64,000 nucleotides of DNA from Mycobacterium parascrofulaceum ATCC BAA-614 (GTDB taxonomy: Bacteria; Actinomycetota; Actinomycetes; Mycobacteriales; Mycobacteriaceae): assembly GCF_000164135.1 (NCBI RefSeq), contig NZ_GG770554.1, positions 900,743 through 964,742 on the forward strand, read 5' to 3'. The position numbers and the translations under genes are program-made. Below the pieces are notes generated by a model. It did not search any database. It saw only the letters and a program-made list of their open reading frames with translations, and was not told the DNA's origin. This document shows positions 1-8,136 of the stretch, piece by piece (within the stretch, counting starts at the first letter, position 1; each line of letters opens with the position of its first letter).

Positions 1-273
1 GCCGGCACCGGCGCCGGAACCACCCGGTCCGGCGGTCGTGGCGCCACCGGGCCCGGTCTGGGGACCGCCGCCGCCCGGGGCTCCGGGCGTCGTGGCCGCG
101 GGCGCCGTGGTGGTGACACTGGCCGGCGTCGTGACCGTCGTGGTGACGGTCGAAGTCGTGGGGTTCTTGTTGTCGTTGCTCGAGCCGCAGCCCGCGGTCA
201 ACGAACTCAGGGCGATCGCCGCGGCGATGCCCGCGGCGACCGAAACACGGCGGGCAGTTGCACTACCGGTCAT
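1..273 (-). CDS. Secreted lipoprotein, N-terminal part (cut by window edge)
   Basis: Reading leftward from an ATG at 273, 91 codons run open to the window edge. The first ~30 residues form a signal peptide: basic start (ARR), hydrophobic core and lipobox LTAGC, so Cys29 would be lipidated and the protein held on the outer face of the membrane. After the Cys comes a short SSNDN stretch, then a low-complexity Thr/Val/Pro/Ala and Gly/Pro segment, a typical flexible linker. The domain that would give a function lies outside the window. It starts 60 bp downstream of the cyclase gene on the same strand and could be co-transcribed with it. No product can be named. Confidence 0.7.
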   Translation of the reverse strand, partial: MTGSATARRVSVAAGIAAAIALSSLTAGCGSSNDNKNPTTSTVTTTVTTPASVTTTAPAATTPGAPGGGGPQTGPGGATTAGPGGSGAGAG

Positions 274-332
274 GTCAACACCAATCTCTCGAGGGGCGAT
301 GTCCTAGTCCCCTTACCCACTCGGCTCCGAAA

Positions 333-1967
333 TCAATCGCGCCGGGCCGACGCGTCGACGGGCTCGGCGGGCGAGGCCAGCCGGGTGGGACGTTCGTGCC
401 CGCGCAGGGTCACGGTGTCGCCCAAAGACCAACGGGCGCGCTCGGTGTCGCTCGCACCCTCCAGGGCGTCGGCCGTCGCGAGCAATCGCCCCGGGTGCGA
501 CTTGGCGAGCTCGCACAGCCGGGAGGCCTCGTTGACCGGCCCGCCGATCACCGTGTATTCGAAGCGTTCCCTGGCGCCGACGTTCCCGGCGACCACTTGC
601 CCCGCCGCCACGCCGATGCCGGCCTGGCACTCCGCGATCTCGCTGTCCAACCGCCCGGCGATACTGCGCGCGGCGGCCAGCGCCTGCTCTTCCGGGCGAT
701 CCAGACGATTCGGGGCCCCGAACACCGCCAGCGTCGCATCACCCTCGAACTTGTTGACCAGCCCGCAGTGTCGATCCACCTCTTCGACGACGATCGCGAA
801 AAACCGGTTGAGCAGCTGCACGATCTCGGCCGCGGGCCGGCTGGTCACCAGCTTGGTGGACCCGACGATGTCGATGAACACGACCGCGACGTGGCGCTCT
901 TCGCCGCCCAGTTTCGGTTTTTCCCGCTCCGCGGCCAGGGCGACCTCACGGCCGACGTGCCGGCCGAAGAGGTCGCGAACGCGTTCGCGCTCGCGCAGCC
1001 CGTCGACCATCGCGTTGAAACCGCGTTGCAGCTCGCCGAGTTCGGTGCCGTCGAAGACCACCAGGTCGCCGCGCAGATCACCCCGCTCGACGCGGCGGAG
1101 CGCCGCACGGACCACACGCACCGGAGTCGCGGTGAGCCAGGCCAGGATCCACATCAACAGGCACCCGAAGGTCACCGTGGCAATCGACACCATCAGGACG
1201 CCGACCGCGAACTGGGTTTCGGTCAGGTTGCGCATCAGGGCCTGGAAGCCCGCCAGGAAGGCGATGCCGAGAACGGGCAGGCCCGAGCCGAGGAACCACA
1301 CCACCATGGTCCGGCCCATGATGCCGGAGGCGAATCGCCGCGGTGGTGGTCCGGCTTCGAGTGCCTGCGCGGCCGCCGGGCGCAGGGCGAACTCGGCGAG
1401 CAGGTAACTGCCGGTGGCGACCAGGATGCCGCAGATGCCCACCGCGATCAGGAAGCGCGGGATGAACAGCGTGTTGACCAGGCCGTAGAGCGTCGTCAGC
1501 ACGACCGCTCCGACGCCCCACAGGATGAGGTCGAAGCGGGCGATCCGCCAGGGGGCCAGGAAGGTGTTGCGCTCGTCTTCCTCGGTCGGCGCCCTTTCCT
1601 CGATCGCCCAGCGCAGCGCGAGGACGGTCCGGCGGGTGATCCAGTACGTGCCCACCGCGAGCGCCAGCGCGATGTAGGCCGGTGACGCCGCGAAGGTGAT
1701 CCACCACGGCGCGTCGTCGAACACGCTGGGCTGCGGAATGGCGACGGTGACCAGGAGCAGCGCGACGACGATGCCGATCAGGTTGGCGCCCAAGACCAGC
1801 ACCGTCAGGATGACCTGGATGCGGATGCGACGACGTTGCTGGCTCTCGGTGACCCGCCCCAACAACAGGGAGCCGTACGCCGGGGTCTCCGGTAGCCGGC
1901 CGCTCTGACGGGTGACCGTCTCGAGCACCCGTCCGATGCGTTTCGCCAGGCTCTGGTTGGCCGACAT
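333..1967 (-). CDS. Membrane-bound class III adenylate cyclase with HAMP domain
   Basis: A 544-residue protein of the Rv1318c/Rv1319c/Rv1320c type. It should make cAMP from ATP at the inner membrane face. About six hydrophobic helices fill residues 50-280, a HAMP linker follows at ~275-330, and the catalytic domain is at ~355-500. Both metal-binding Asp residues are present (D366 in FIDIVGST, D410 in KFEGDA), with Lys406 for purine recognition and the VNEASR transition-state motif at 478-483. The enzyme therefore looks catalytically intact. M. tuberculosis has three paralogues in tandem; here only one lies next to nucS, though more could follow beyond the left edge. A possible -10 TAGGCT on the minus strand sits 9 bp before the ATG. 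Confidence 0.9.
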   Translation of the reverse strand: MSANQSLAKRIGRVLETVTRQSGRLPETPAYGSLLLGRVTESQQRRRIRIQVILTVLVLGANLIGIVVALLLVTVAIPQPSVFDDAPWWITFAASPAYIALALAVGTYWITRRTVLALRWAIEERAPTEEDERNTFLAPWRIARFDLILWGVGAVVLTTLYGLVNTLFIPRFLIAVGICGILVATGSYLLAEFALRPAAAQALEAGPPPRRFASGIMGRTMVVWFLGSGLPVLGIAFLAGFQALMRNLTETQFAVGVLMVSIATVTFGCLLMWILAWLTATPVRVVRAALRRVERGDLRGDLVVFDGTELGELQRGFNAMVDGLRERERVRDLFGRHVGREVALAAEREKPKLGGEERHVAVVFIDIVGSTKLVTSRPAAEIVQLLNRFFAIVVEEVDRHCGLVNKFEGDATLAVFGAPNRLDRPEEQALAAARSIAGRLDSEIAECQAGIGVAAGQVVAGNVGARERFEYTVIGGPVNEASRLCELAKSHPGRLLATADALEGASDTERARWSLGDTVTLRGHERPTRLASPAEPVDASARRD

Positions 1968-1999
1968 GGTGGCGTCAGCCTAATTTGTCGGCCACGCTC

Positions 2000-2005
2000 T
2001 AAGGT
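2000..2005 (+). promoter_or_regulatory. Putative -10 element of nucS
   Basis: TAAGGT fits the SigA -10 consensus TANNNT. It overlaps the annotated GTG at 2004 and lies 7 bp before a second in-frame GTG at 2013, which would then be a leaderless start. Confidence 0.35.
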
Positions 2006-2684
2006 GAGTCGGGTGCGTCTAGTGATCGCCCAGTGCACCGTCGACTACGTTGGCCGGCTCACCGCGCATCTTCCGTCGGCCCGCAGGTTACTGCTGTTCA
2101 AGGCCGACGGATCGGTCAGCGTGCACGCCGACGACCGCGCCTACAAGCCGCTGAACTGGATGAGCCCGCCCTGCTGGCTGACCGAGGAGACCGGCGACCA
2201 AGCGCCCGTCTGGGTCGTGCAGAACAAGGCCGGCGAGCAGCTGCGGATCACCGTCGAGGAGGTCGAGCACGACTCCAGCCACGATCTGGGCGTCGACCCC
2301 GGCTTGGTCAAGGACGGCGTCGAGGCCCACCTGCAGGCGTTGCTCGCCGAGCACGTGCAACTGCTTGGCGAGGGCTACACGCTGGTTCGCCGCGAATACA
2401 TGACCGCCATCGGGCCCGTCGACCTGCTCTGCCGTGACGAGCAGGGCGGTTCCGTCGCGGTGGAGATCAAGCGGCGCGGCGAGATCGACGGCGTCGAACA
2501 GCTCACCCGCTACCTCGAGCTGCTCAATCGCGACAGCGTGCTGGCGCCGGTGCGGGGAGTGTTCGCGGCCCAGCAGATCAAGCCGCAAGCGCGCACCCTG
2601 GCCGTCGACCGCGGGATTCGTTGCATCACATTGGATTACGACAAGATGCGGGGGATGGATAGCGACGAATACCGGCTGTTCTGA
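2004..2684 (+). CDS. nucS: Mismatch-specific endonuclease NucS (EndoMS)
   Basis: At 226 residues it has the same length as M. tuberculosis Rv1321. NucS/EndoMS cuts both strands at mismatches and is the core of the MutS/MutL-independent mismatch repair of actinobacteria, where it works with the sliding clamp. An N-terminal dimerisation/DNA-binding half is followed by a RecB-like nuclease half. The catalytic residues are visible as D140 (GPVDLLC) and E154-x-K156 (VAVEIKRR). The acidic C-terminus ending EYRLF resembles a clamp-binding tail. It is divergent from the cyclase, with only 36 bp between starts. The GTG at 2004 gives the usual length, but a start at 2013 (223 residues) would fit a leaderless transcript. 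Confidence 0.95.
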   Translation: MSRVRLVIAQCTVDYVGRLTAHLPSARRLLLFKADGSVSVHADDRAYKPLNWMSPPCWLTEETGDQAPVWVVQNKAGEQLRITVEEVEHDSSHDLGVDPGLVKDGVEAHLQALLAEHVQLLGEGYTLVRREYMTAIGPVDLLCRDEQGGSVAVEIKRRGEIDGVEQLTRYLELLNRDSVLAPVRGVFAAQQIKPQARTLAVDRGIRCITLDYDKMRGMDSDEYRLF

Positions 2685-2694
2685 GGGGCCCGGC

Positions 2695-2700
2695 TACGCT
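2695..2700 (+). promoter_or_regulatory. Leaderless-type -10 element
   Basis: TACGCT (TANNNT) lies six bases before the ATG at 2707. Transcription would begin at or next to the start codon. No Shine-Dalgarno sequence is seen. Confidence 0.5.
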
Positions 2701-2706
2701 GGCGGT

Positions 2707-3003
2707 ATGGCTCGGCGCCGCACACCGCCACGCCGGCAGCGGCCGTTGTCGCCGCCACCGGTCCTGCGCCGCGTCGAGGTGGGGCCCGACGGCCACGAGT
2801 ACGAGGTGCGCGCCGTCGCTGCGGCCCGCGCGGTCAAGACCTACCGCTGTCCCGGTTGCGACCACGAAATACGCTCGGGCACCGCACATCTGGTGGTGTG
2901 GCCGACCGATTCGACACTGGGGGGAGCGGACGATCGGCGGCACTGGCATGTCCCGTGCTGGAGCCACCGCGGCACGCGCGGCCCGACCAGAAGGTGGTCG
3001 TGA
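2707..3003 (+). CDS. Conserved small zinc-ribbon-like protein (Rv1322 type)
   Basis: A 98-residue protein in the position of Rv1322, which has the same length. The first third is basic and Pro/Arg-rich. The remainder has a CPGCDHEI motif at ~51-58 and an HWHVPCW motif at ~82-88, together suggesting one zinc site (two Cys plus His/Cys). Function is unknown; nucleic-acid or protein binding is only a guess. It starts 22 bp after nucS and is probably transcribed both from its own leaderless promoter and by readthrough. It converges on the epimerase gene, with 8 bp between stop codons. Confidence 0.75.
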   Translation: MARRRTPPRRQRPLSPPPVLRRVEVGPDGHEYEVRAVAAARAVKTYRCPGCDHEIRSGTAHLVVWPTDSTLGGADDRRHWHVPCWSHRGTRGPTRRWS

Positions 3004-3011
3004 TCGCCGTT

Positions 3012-3476
3012 TTAGGCGGCCGGCTCGACCAGCTCGATGAGGACGCCGCCGGCATCCTTGGGGTGGATGAAGTTGATCCGCGAGTTTGCCGTGCCGCGGC
3101 GGGGGGCGTCGTAGATGAGACGGATGCCCTGAGAGCGCAGGTGCTCGATCACGCGGTCCAGGTCGCTCACCCGAACCGCCATCTGCTGGATGCCCGGCCC
3201 GCGCTTGTCGAGGAACTTGGCGATGGTCGAGGAGTCGTCGATCGGGGCCATCAGCTGAATCTGGGCGGTGCCGGCCGGGGCGCCGCGCACGGCCAGCATG
3301 GCTTCGCGGATTCCCTGGTCCTCGTTGACTTCCTCGTGCATCACGACCATGCCGAGGTGGTCGTGGTACCAGGCGATTGCCGCGTCCAGGTCGGCGACAG
3401 CGATGCCGACGTGATCGATCGCCGTCACCAGCGCGGAGGCCAGGACCTGACGGGCGTCAACTTGATCGGTCGTCAT
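3012..3476 (-). CDS. Methylmalonyl-CoA epimerase
   Basis: A 154-residue glyoxalase/VOC-fold protein matching Rv1322A. It interconverts (S)- and (R)-methylmalonyl-CoA, linking propionyl-CoA from odd-chain, branched or sterol carbon to the B12-dependent mutase. Two beta-alpha-beta repeats are visible. The metal ligands are probably the His of AIDHVGIA (~residue 20), the Gln of IQQMAVRV (~92) and the Glu of VLIELVEP near the C-terminus. I use the ATG at 3476: a -10 (minus-strand TACCTT) lies exactly six bases before it, and translation from there starts MTTDQVDA. It is divergent from fadA4, whose thiolase reaction can also feed propionyl-CoA metabolism. Confidence 0.9.
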   Translation of the reverse strand: MTTDQVDARQVLASALVTAIDHVGIAVADLDAAIAWYHDHLGMVVMHEEVNEDQGIREAMLAVRGAPAGTAQIQLMAPIDDSSTIAKFLDKRGPGIQQMAVRVSDLDRVIEHLRSQGIRLIYDAPRRGTANSRINFIHPKDAGGVLIELVEPAA

Positions 3477-3482
3477 CACATA

Positions 3483-3488
3483 AAGGTA
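3483..3488 (-). promoter_or_regulatory. Leaderless-type -10 element of the epimerase gene
   Basis: On the minus strand this reads TACCTT, separated by six bases from the ATG at 3476. It fixes the start and argues against the longer reading frame beginning at 3500. Confidence 0.5.
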
Positions 3489-3568
3489 ACCTGGCGGCAA
3501 AGATTGCGCTTCTCGGGGAGGCCGAATGGGCCGTCCAGGGGCGCCTCAACAGGCCTGAGGAGATAGTC

Positions 3569-4750
3569 ATGACGACGTCGGTGATCGTTGCTGGAGCGCG
3601 CACGCCGATCGGCAAGCTGATGGGTTCGCTGAAGGATTTCTCGGCCAGCGACCTGGGCGCCATCGCGATCGCCGGCGCGCTGGAGAAGGCCCACGTGCCC
3701 GCCTCTGCGGTCGAGTACGTGATCATGGGCCAGGTCCTGACGGCCGGGGCCGGCCAGATGCCCGCACGGCAGGCGGCCGTAGCGGCCGGCATCGGCTGGG
3801 ACGTCCCCGCGCTGACGATCAACAAGATGTGCCTATCCGGCATCGACGCCATCGCGCTCGCTGACCAGCTCATTCGCGCCGGCGAGTTCGACGTGGTGGT
3901 GGCCGGCGGGCAGGAGTCCATGACCAAGGCGCCGCATTTGCTGATGGACAGCCGGGCGGGCTACAAATACGGCGACGTCACGATCCTGGACCACATGGCC
4001 TACGACGGCCTGCACGACGTGTTCACCGACCAGCCGATGGGCGCGCTGACCGAGCAGCGCAACGACGTCGACAAATTCACCCGCCAGGAGCAGGACGAGT
4101 TCGCTGCGCGATCGCATCAGAAGGCCGCCGCCGCGTGGAAGGACGGCGTCTTCGCCGACGAGGTCGTGCCGGTCAACATCCCTCAGCGCAAGGGTGATCC
4201 GTTGCAGTTCACCGAGGACGAGGGCATCCGCGCCAACACCACCGCCGAGTCCCTGGCCGGCCTCAAACCGGCCTTCCGCAAGGACGGCACCATCACCGCC
4301 GGTTCGGCGTCGCAGATCTCCGACGGGGCCGCGGCCGTGGTGGTGATGAACAAGGCCAAGGCGGAGGAGCTGGGGTTGGACTGGCTGGTCGAGATCGGCG
4401 CGCACGGCGTCGTCGCCGGTCCGGACTCCACCCTGCAGTCGCAGCCGGCCAACGCGATCAAGAAGGCGCTCAGCCGCGAGGGGATCTCCGTCGACCAGCT
4501 CGACGTCGTGGAGATCAACGAGGCCTTCTCGGCGGTGGCGCTCGCCTCGACCCGGGAACTCGGCCTGGATCCCGACATCGTCAACGTCAACGGCGGGGCG
4601 ATCGCGGTCGGGCATCCGATCGGCATGTCGGGCGCGCGGATCACGCTGCATGCCGCCCTGGAATTGGCCCGGCGCGGCTCCGGCTACGGTGTGGCGGCCC
4701 TGTGCGGGGCGGGCGGCCAGGGCGATGCGTTGATCCTGCGGGCGAAGTAG
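3569..4750 (+). CDS. fadA4: Acetyl-CoA C-acetyltransferase (thiolase)
   Basis: A 393-residue thiolase in the position of M. tuberculosis fadA4 (Rv1323). It condenses or cleaves acetoacetyl-CoA type substrates. The nucleophilic Cys88 sits in INKMCLSG, the His motif GHPIGMSG at ~349, and the second catalytic Cys in LCGAGGQG near residue 380. This gives the complete thiolase triad. The ATG at 3569 follows a GAGGAG ribosome site at ~3557. The open frame extends further upstream but lacks a comparable start. The stop codon lies inside a perfect 17-bp tandem duplication. Confidence 0.95.
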   Translation: MTTSVIVAGARTPIGKLMGSLKDFSASDLGAIAIAGALEKAHVPASAVEYVIMGQVLTAGAGQMPARQAAVAAGIGWDVPALTINKMCLSGIDAIALADQLIRAGEFDVVVAGGQESMTKAPHLLMDSRAGYKYGDVTILDHMAYDGLHDVFTDQPMGALTEQRNDVDKFTRQEQDEFAARSHQKAAAAWKDGVFADEVVPVNIPQRKGDPLQFTEDEGIRANTTAESLAGLKPAFRKDGTITAGSASQISDGAAAVVVMNKAKAEELGLDWLVEIGAHGVVAGPDSTLQSQPANAIKKALSREGISVDQLDVVEINEAFSAVALASTRELGLDPDIVNVNGGAIAVGHPIGMSGARITLHAALELARRGSGYGVAALCGAGGQGDALILRAK

Positions 4751-4772
4751 CGGCCCGGGCGAAGTAGCGGCC
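4739..4772 (+). repeat. Perfect 17-bp tandem duplication across the fadA4 stop
   Basis: The unit CGGGCGAAGTAGCGGCC occurs at 4739-4755 and again at 4756-4772 with no mismatch. The first copy contains the fadA4 TAG. It looks like a recent slippage event. Confidence 0.9.
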
Positions 4773-4818
4773 GCGGACGCCCCTCCGGCGTTGCTGGGGT
4801 GACGCGTTCGGGAATTTT

Positions 4819-4834
4819 TGTGATCTTCGTCATA
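4819..4834 (+). promoter_or_regulatory. CRP-like cAMP receptor binding site
   Basis: TGTGA-N6-TCATA matches nine of ten fixed positions of the CRP consensus TGTGA-N6-TCACA. It sits 110 bp before the thioredoxin/TPR gene in an AT-rich patch. An overlapping palindrome, CGTCA-TATAT-TGACG, runs 4828-4842. A cAMP-responsive site would fit the cyclase at the left of the window. Confidence 0.45.
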
Positions 4835-4943
4835 TATTGACGCGGCGGGCCCGTACGAGGCGCTTCTGCGCCGCCGAGGCGGTGCGGAGCGCCCCTCGCC
4901 ACCGGGTGGATAGGTCCCCGACGCGCATGACAAACTTGACGGC

Positions 4944-5858
4944 GTGACCCGTCCGCGACCCTCGATTGGCCCCGCGCTGGCTGGTGCGGTCGACTTGTCC
5001 GGCCTCAAGCAGCGGGCCCAGCAGCAGCCCGCCGGCGGCACCGGCGGCGGCGCGACACCGGCCGCCGACGGTGGCGTTTCCGCGATCACCGAGGCCAACT
5101 TCGAGAGCGAAGTGCTGCTGCGGTCCGAGGAAGTGCCGGTCGTGGTGCTGCTGTGGTCACCGCGCAGCGACGCGTGTGTCCAGCTCGTCGACATCCTGTC
5201 CGGCCTGGCCGCCGAGGACAACGGCAAGTGGTCGCTGGCGACGGTCAACGTCGACGTGGCGCCCCGGGTGGCCCAGATCTTCGGTGTCGATGCGGTGCCG
5301 ACCGTCGTGGCTTTGGCCGCGGGGCAGCCGATCTCGAGTTTCCAGGGCATGCAGCCGCCCGAGCAGTTGCGCGGCTGGATCGACTCACTGCTCTCGGCCA
5401 CCGCCGGGAAACTCAGGGGCCCAAACAATTCCGGGGAACCCGCCGAGGTCGACCCGGAGCTCGCCGCGGCCCGTGAGCAGCTGGAGGCCGGCAACTTCGA
5501 CGCCGCCCGGGCGGCGTATCAAGCGATACTGGACGGCGATCCGGGCAGTGCCGAAGCCAAGGGCGCCATCCGGCAGATCGACTTCCTGACCCGCGCGACC
5601 GCCCATTCACCGGACGCCCTCGCCGCCGCTGACGCGGCACCGGACGACATCGACGCCGCCTTCGCCGCCGCCGACGTGCAAATCCTCAACCAGGACGTCG
5701 GTGCGGCGTTCGAGCGCCTGATTGCCTTGGTGCGCAGCACGTCCGGGGACGAGCGCACGCGGGTGCGCACGCGGCTGATCGAGCTCTTCGAACTCTTCGA
5801 TCCGGCCGACCCCGAGGTCGTCGCCGGCCGGCGCAACCTCGCCAACGCGCTCTACTGA
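4944..5858 (+). CDS. Thioredoxin-fold TPR protein (YbbN/CnoX-like, Rv1324 type)
   Basis: A 304-residue protein. After a ~45-residue Gln/Pro/Gly-rich leader comes a thioredoxin fold (about 50-155). Its active-site position reads SPRSDACVQL, with a single Cys instead of CxxC, so a classical disulfide reductase role is unlikely. The cis-Pro loop (VDAVPTVVAL) is retained. Residues ~180-304 form TPR-like helices. The layout matches the YbbN/CnoX co-chaperone family, which protects proteins from oxidative aggregation. The start is the GTG at 4944. It converges on glgB, with a long inverted repeat between the stops. Confidence 0.85.
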   Translation: MTRPRPSIGPALAGAVDLSGLKQRAQQQPAGGTGGGATPAADGGVSAITEANFESEVLLRSEEVPVVVLLWSPRSDACVQLVDILSGLAAEDNGKWSLATVNVDVAPRVAQIFGVDAVPTVVALAAGQPISSFQGMQPPEQLRGWIDSLLSATAGKLRGPNNSGEPAEVDPELAAAREQLEAGNFDAARAAYQAILDGDPGSAEAKGAIRQIDFLTRATAHSPDALAAADAAPDDIDAAFAAADVQILNQDVGAAFERLIALVRSTSGDERTRVRTRLIELFELFDPADPEVVAGRRNLANALY

Positions 5859-5870
5859 GGTTCTTGGTCG

Positions 5871-5930
5871 GCGAGCAGACGCAAAATCGCACCCGTCCTC
5901 GCGTTCCAGCGCGATTTTGCGTCTGCTCGC
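5871..5930. terminator. Perfect 20-bp inverted repeat between convergent genes
   Basis: Arms at 5871-5890 and 5911-5930 are exact reverse complements around a 20-base loop. The left arm begins GCGAGCAGACGC and ends AAAATCGC. It lies between the stop codons of the thioredoxin/TPR gene and glgB, so it can act as a two-way terminator. The AAAATC/GATTTT core gives each strand a short U-tract within the arm rather than after it. Confidence 0.7.
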
Positions 5931-5939
5931 GTGGCGGGC

Positions 5940-8135
5940 CTACTCGGGCTCCAGCCACAGGGCCGAGTTGGGCGGCAGCACCAGCACCGCGGAGGCCGGC
6001 CGGCCATGCCACGGGTCCTCGGTGGCGTCGACGCCGCCCATGTTGCCGATGCCGGTGCCGTTGTAGTCGGTGGCATCGGTGTTGAGCACCTCGCGCCAGC
6101 GGCCCGCGGACGGCAGGCCGAGCCGGTAGCCGCTGTGCTCGCTGCCCGCGAAGTTGAACACGCACGCCATGACCGAGCCGTCGCTGCCGTACCGCAAAAA
6201 GCTCAACACGTTGTTGGCCGAGTCGTTGGCGTCGATCCAGGAGTATCCGTCGGGGATGGTGTCCTGGCTCCACAGCGCCGGGCGACCGCGGTAGATCGCG
6301 TTGATGTCGCGCACGAGACGCAGGACTCCGTTCGAGAAGCCCTGCTCGTCGAGCTGCCACCAGTCCAGACCGCGTTCCTCGGACCATTCGGCGCGCTGGC
6401 CAAATTCCTGGCCCATGAACAGCAATTGCTTGCCGGGGTGCGCCCACTGATAGGCCAGCAGGCTGCGCAGCCCGGCGGCCTTGACGTGGTTGTTGCCCGG
6501 CATCCGGCCCCACAAGGTGCCCTTGCCGTGCACCACCTCGTCGTGGCTGATCGGCAGCACGTAGTTCTCGCTGAACGCGTAGAGCATCGAGAAGGTCATC
6601 TCGTGATGGTGGAAGCTGCGGTAGATCGGGTCGCGGCTGATGTAGTCGAGCGTGTCGTGCATCCAGCCCATGTTCCACTTCATCGAGAAGCCAAGTCCGC
6701 CAAGGTTTGTCGGCCGGGTGACGCCGGGCCACGACGTCGACTCCTCGGCGACGGTGACGATGCCCGGGGCGGACTTGTGCACCGTGGCGTTCATCTCCTG
6801 CAGGAACTGCACGGCCTCCAGGTTCTCCCGGCCGCCATAGATGTTCGGCGTCCAGCCGCCCTCGGGGCGCGAGTAATCCAGGTAGAGCATGGAGGCGACG
6901 GCGTCCACCCGCAGCCCGTCGACATGGTATTCCTCGAGCCAGTACAACGCGTTGGCCACCAGGAAGTTGCGCACCTCGTTGCGGCCGAAGTCGAAGACGT
7001 AAGTGCCCCAGTCCAGCTGCTCGCCACGCTTGGGGTCGGAGTGCTCGTAGAGCGGGGTGCCGTCGAACCGCCCCAGCGCCCAGGCGTCTTTGGGGAAGTG
7101 TGCCGGCACCCAGTCCACGATGACGCCGATGCCGGCGCGGTGCAGCGCGTCCATCAGCGCCCGGAATTCGTCGGGCGTGCCGAAGCGCGATGTCGGCGCG
7201 TAGTACGACGTGACCTGGTAGCCCCACGATCCGGCGAAGGGATGCTCGGCGACCGGCAACAGCTCCACGTGCGTGAACCCGTGCTCCACCACGTAATTGG
7301 TCAACTCCTCGGCGAGCTGCCGGTAGTTGAGCCCCGGGCGCCAGGAACCCAGGTGAACCTCGTAGGTGCTCATCGGCTCGAAGACCGGATTGCGTTGGGC
7401 GCGCCGTTCCATCCACTCGGCGTCCTGCCACTTGTATTCGCTGCGCGTCACGCGGGAGGCGGTGTGCGGCGGCACCTCGGTGGCGAAGGCCATGGGATCG
7501 GCCCGCTCGGTCACCACGCCGTCGGCGCCGTGCACGCGGAACTTGTACAGCCCGTTGGTGGGGAAGTCGGGCCAGAACAGCTCCCACACCCCCGAGGACC
7601 CCAGCGACCGCATGGGGGCGTCGCTGCCCGTCCAGCCGTTGAACTCACCGATCAGGCTGACGCCCTTGGCGTTGGGCGCCCACACCGCGAACGACACCCC
7701 GTGGACGACGCCGTCGGCGGTGGTGAACGAGCGGGGGTGCGCGCCAAGGACTTCCCAGAGCCGCTCGTGACGGCCCTCGCCGAACAGGAAGAGGTCGACC
7801 TCACCCAGGGTGGGCAGAAAGCGGTAGGCGTCGGCGACCGTGTACGGGTCGGATCCCTCGTATTTCACCTGCAGCCGGTAGTCGATCAAGTTGACGAACG
7901 GCAACGCCGTGGCGAACAGGCCGGATTCGATGTGCTGCAGCGGGTAGCGCTCCTCGCCGACGAGGGCGACCACCTCCACCGCGTGCGGGCGGAACGCCCG
8001 GATGACGGTGTGGTCGGCGTACTCGTGGGCCCCCAAGATGCCGTGCGGGTTGTAATGCGTGCCGGCCAGCAGGCGCGACATGTCGGCAGGATCGGGCGCC
8101 AGGTGAGTCCTGGCGAGTTGGTCGGCTCGGCTCAT
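5940..8135 (-). CDS. glgB: 1,4-alpha-glucan branching enzyme
   Basis: A 731-residue GH13 enzyme of the same length as Rv1326c. It introduces alpha-1,6 branches into linear maltosyl chains made by GlgE, giving cytosolic glucan and the precursor of capsular glucan. The N-terminal half has carbohydrate-binding beta-sandwich modules (an extra N1 module before a CBM48 at ~145-235), then the (beta/alpha)8 barrel. Nucleophile D411 ([10 protein letters not shown]) and acid/base E464 (TVAEESTSW) are both present. Its ATG is one base past the glgE stop, so the two are translated from one transcript in the order glgE-glgB. Confidence 0.97.
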   Translation of the reverse strand: MSRADQLARTHLAPDPADMSRLLAGTHYNPHGILGAHEYADHTVIRAFRPHAVEVVALVGEERYPLQHIESGLFATALPFVNLIDYRLQVKYEGSDPYTVADAYRFLPTLGEVDLFLFGEGRHERLWEVLGAHPRSFTTADGVVHGVSFAVWAPNAKGVSLIGEFNGWTGSDAPMRSLGSSGVWELFWPDFPTNGLYKFRVHGADGVVTERADPMAFATEVPPHTASRVTRSEYKWQDAEWMERRAQRNPVFEPMSTYEVHLGSWRPGLNYRQLAEELTNYVVEHGFTHVELLPVAEHPFAGSWGYQVTSYYAPTSRFGTPDEFRALMDALHRAGIGVIVDWVPAHFPKDAWALGRFDGTPLYEHSDPKRGEQLDWGTYVFDFGRNEVRNFLVANALYWLEEYHVDGLRVDAVASMLYLDYSRPEGGWTPNIYGGRENLEAVQFLQEMNATVHKSAPGIVTVAEESTSWPGVTRPTNLGGLGFSMKWNMGWMHDTLDYISRDPIYRSFHHHEMTFSMLYAFSENYVLPISHDEVVHGKGTLWGRMPGNNHVKAAGLRSLLAYQWAHPGKQLLFMGQEFGQRAEWSEERGLDWWQLDEQGFSNGVLRLVRDINAIYRGRPALWSQDTIPDGYSWIDANDSANNVLSFLRYGSDGSVMACVFNFAGSEHSGYRLGLPSAGRWREVLNTDATDYNGTGIGNMGGVDATEDPWHGRPASAVLVLPPNSALWLEPE

Positions 8136-8136
8136 G

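Noticed and set aside
258..1685. Long plus-strand open frame opposite the cyclase gene
   Set aside because: High GC leaves open frames in antisense; the translation is Arg/His/Gly/Gln-rich and without family motifs, while the minus-strand cyclase has a full catalytic domain.
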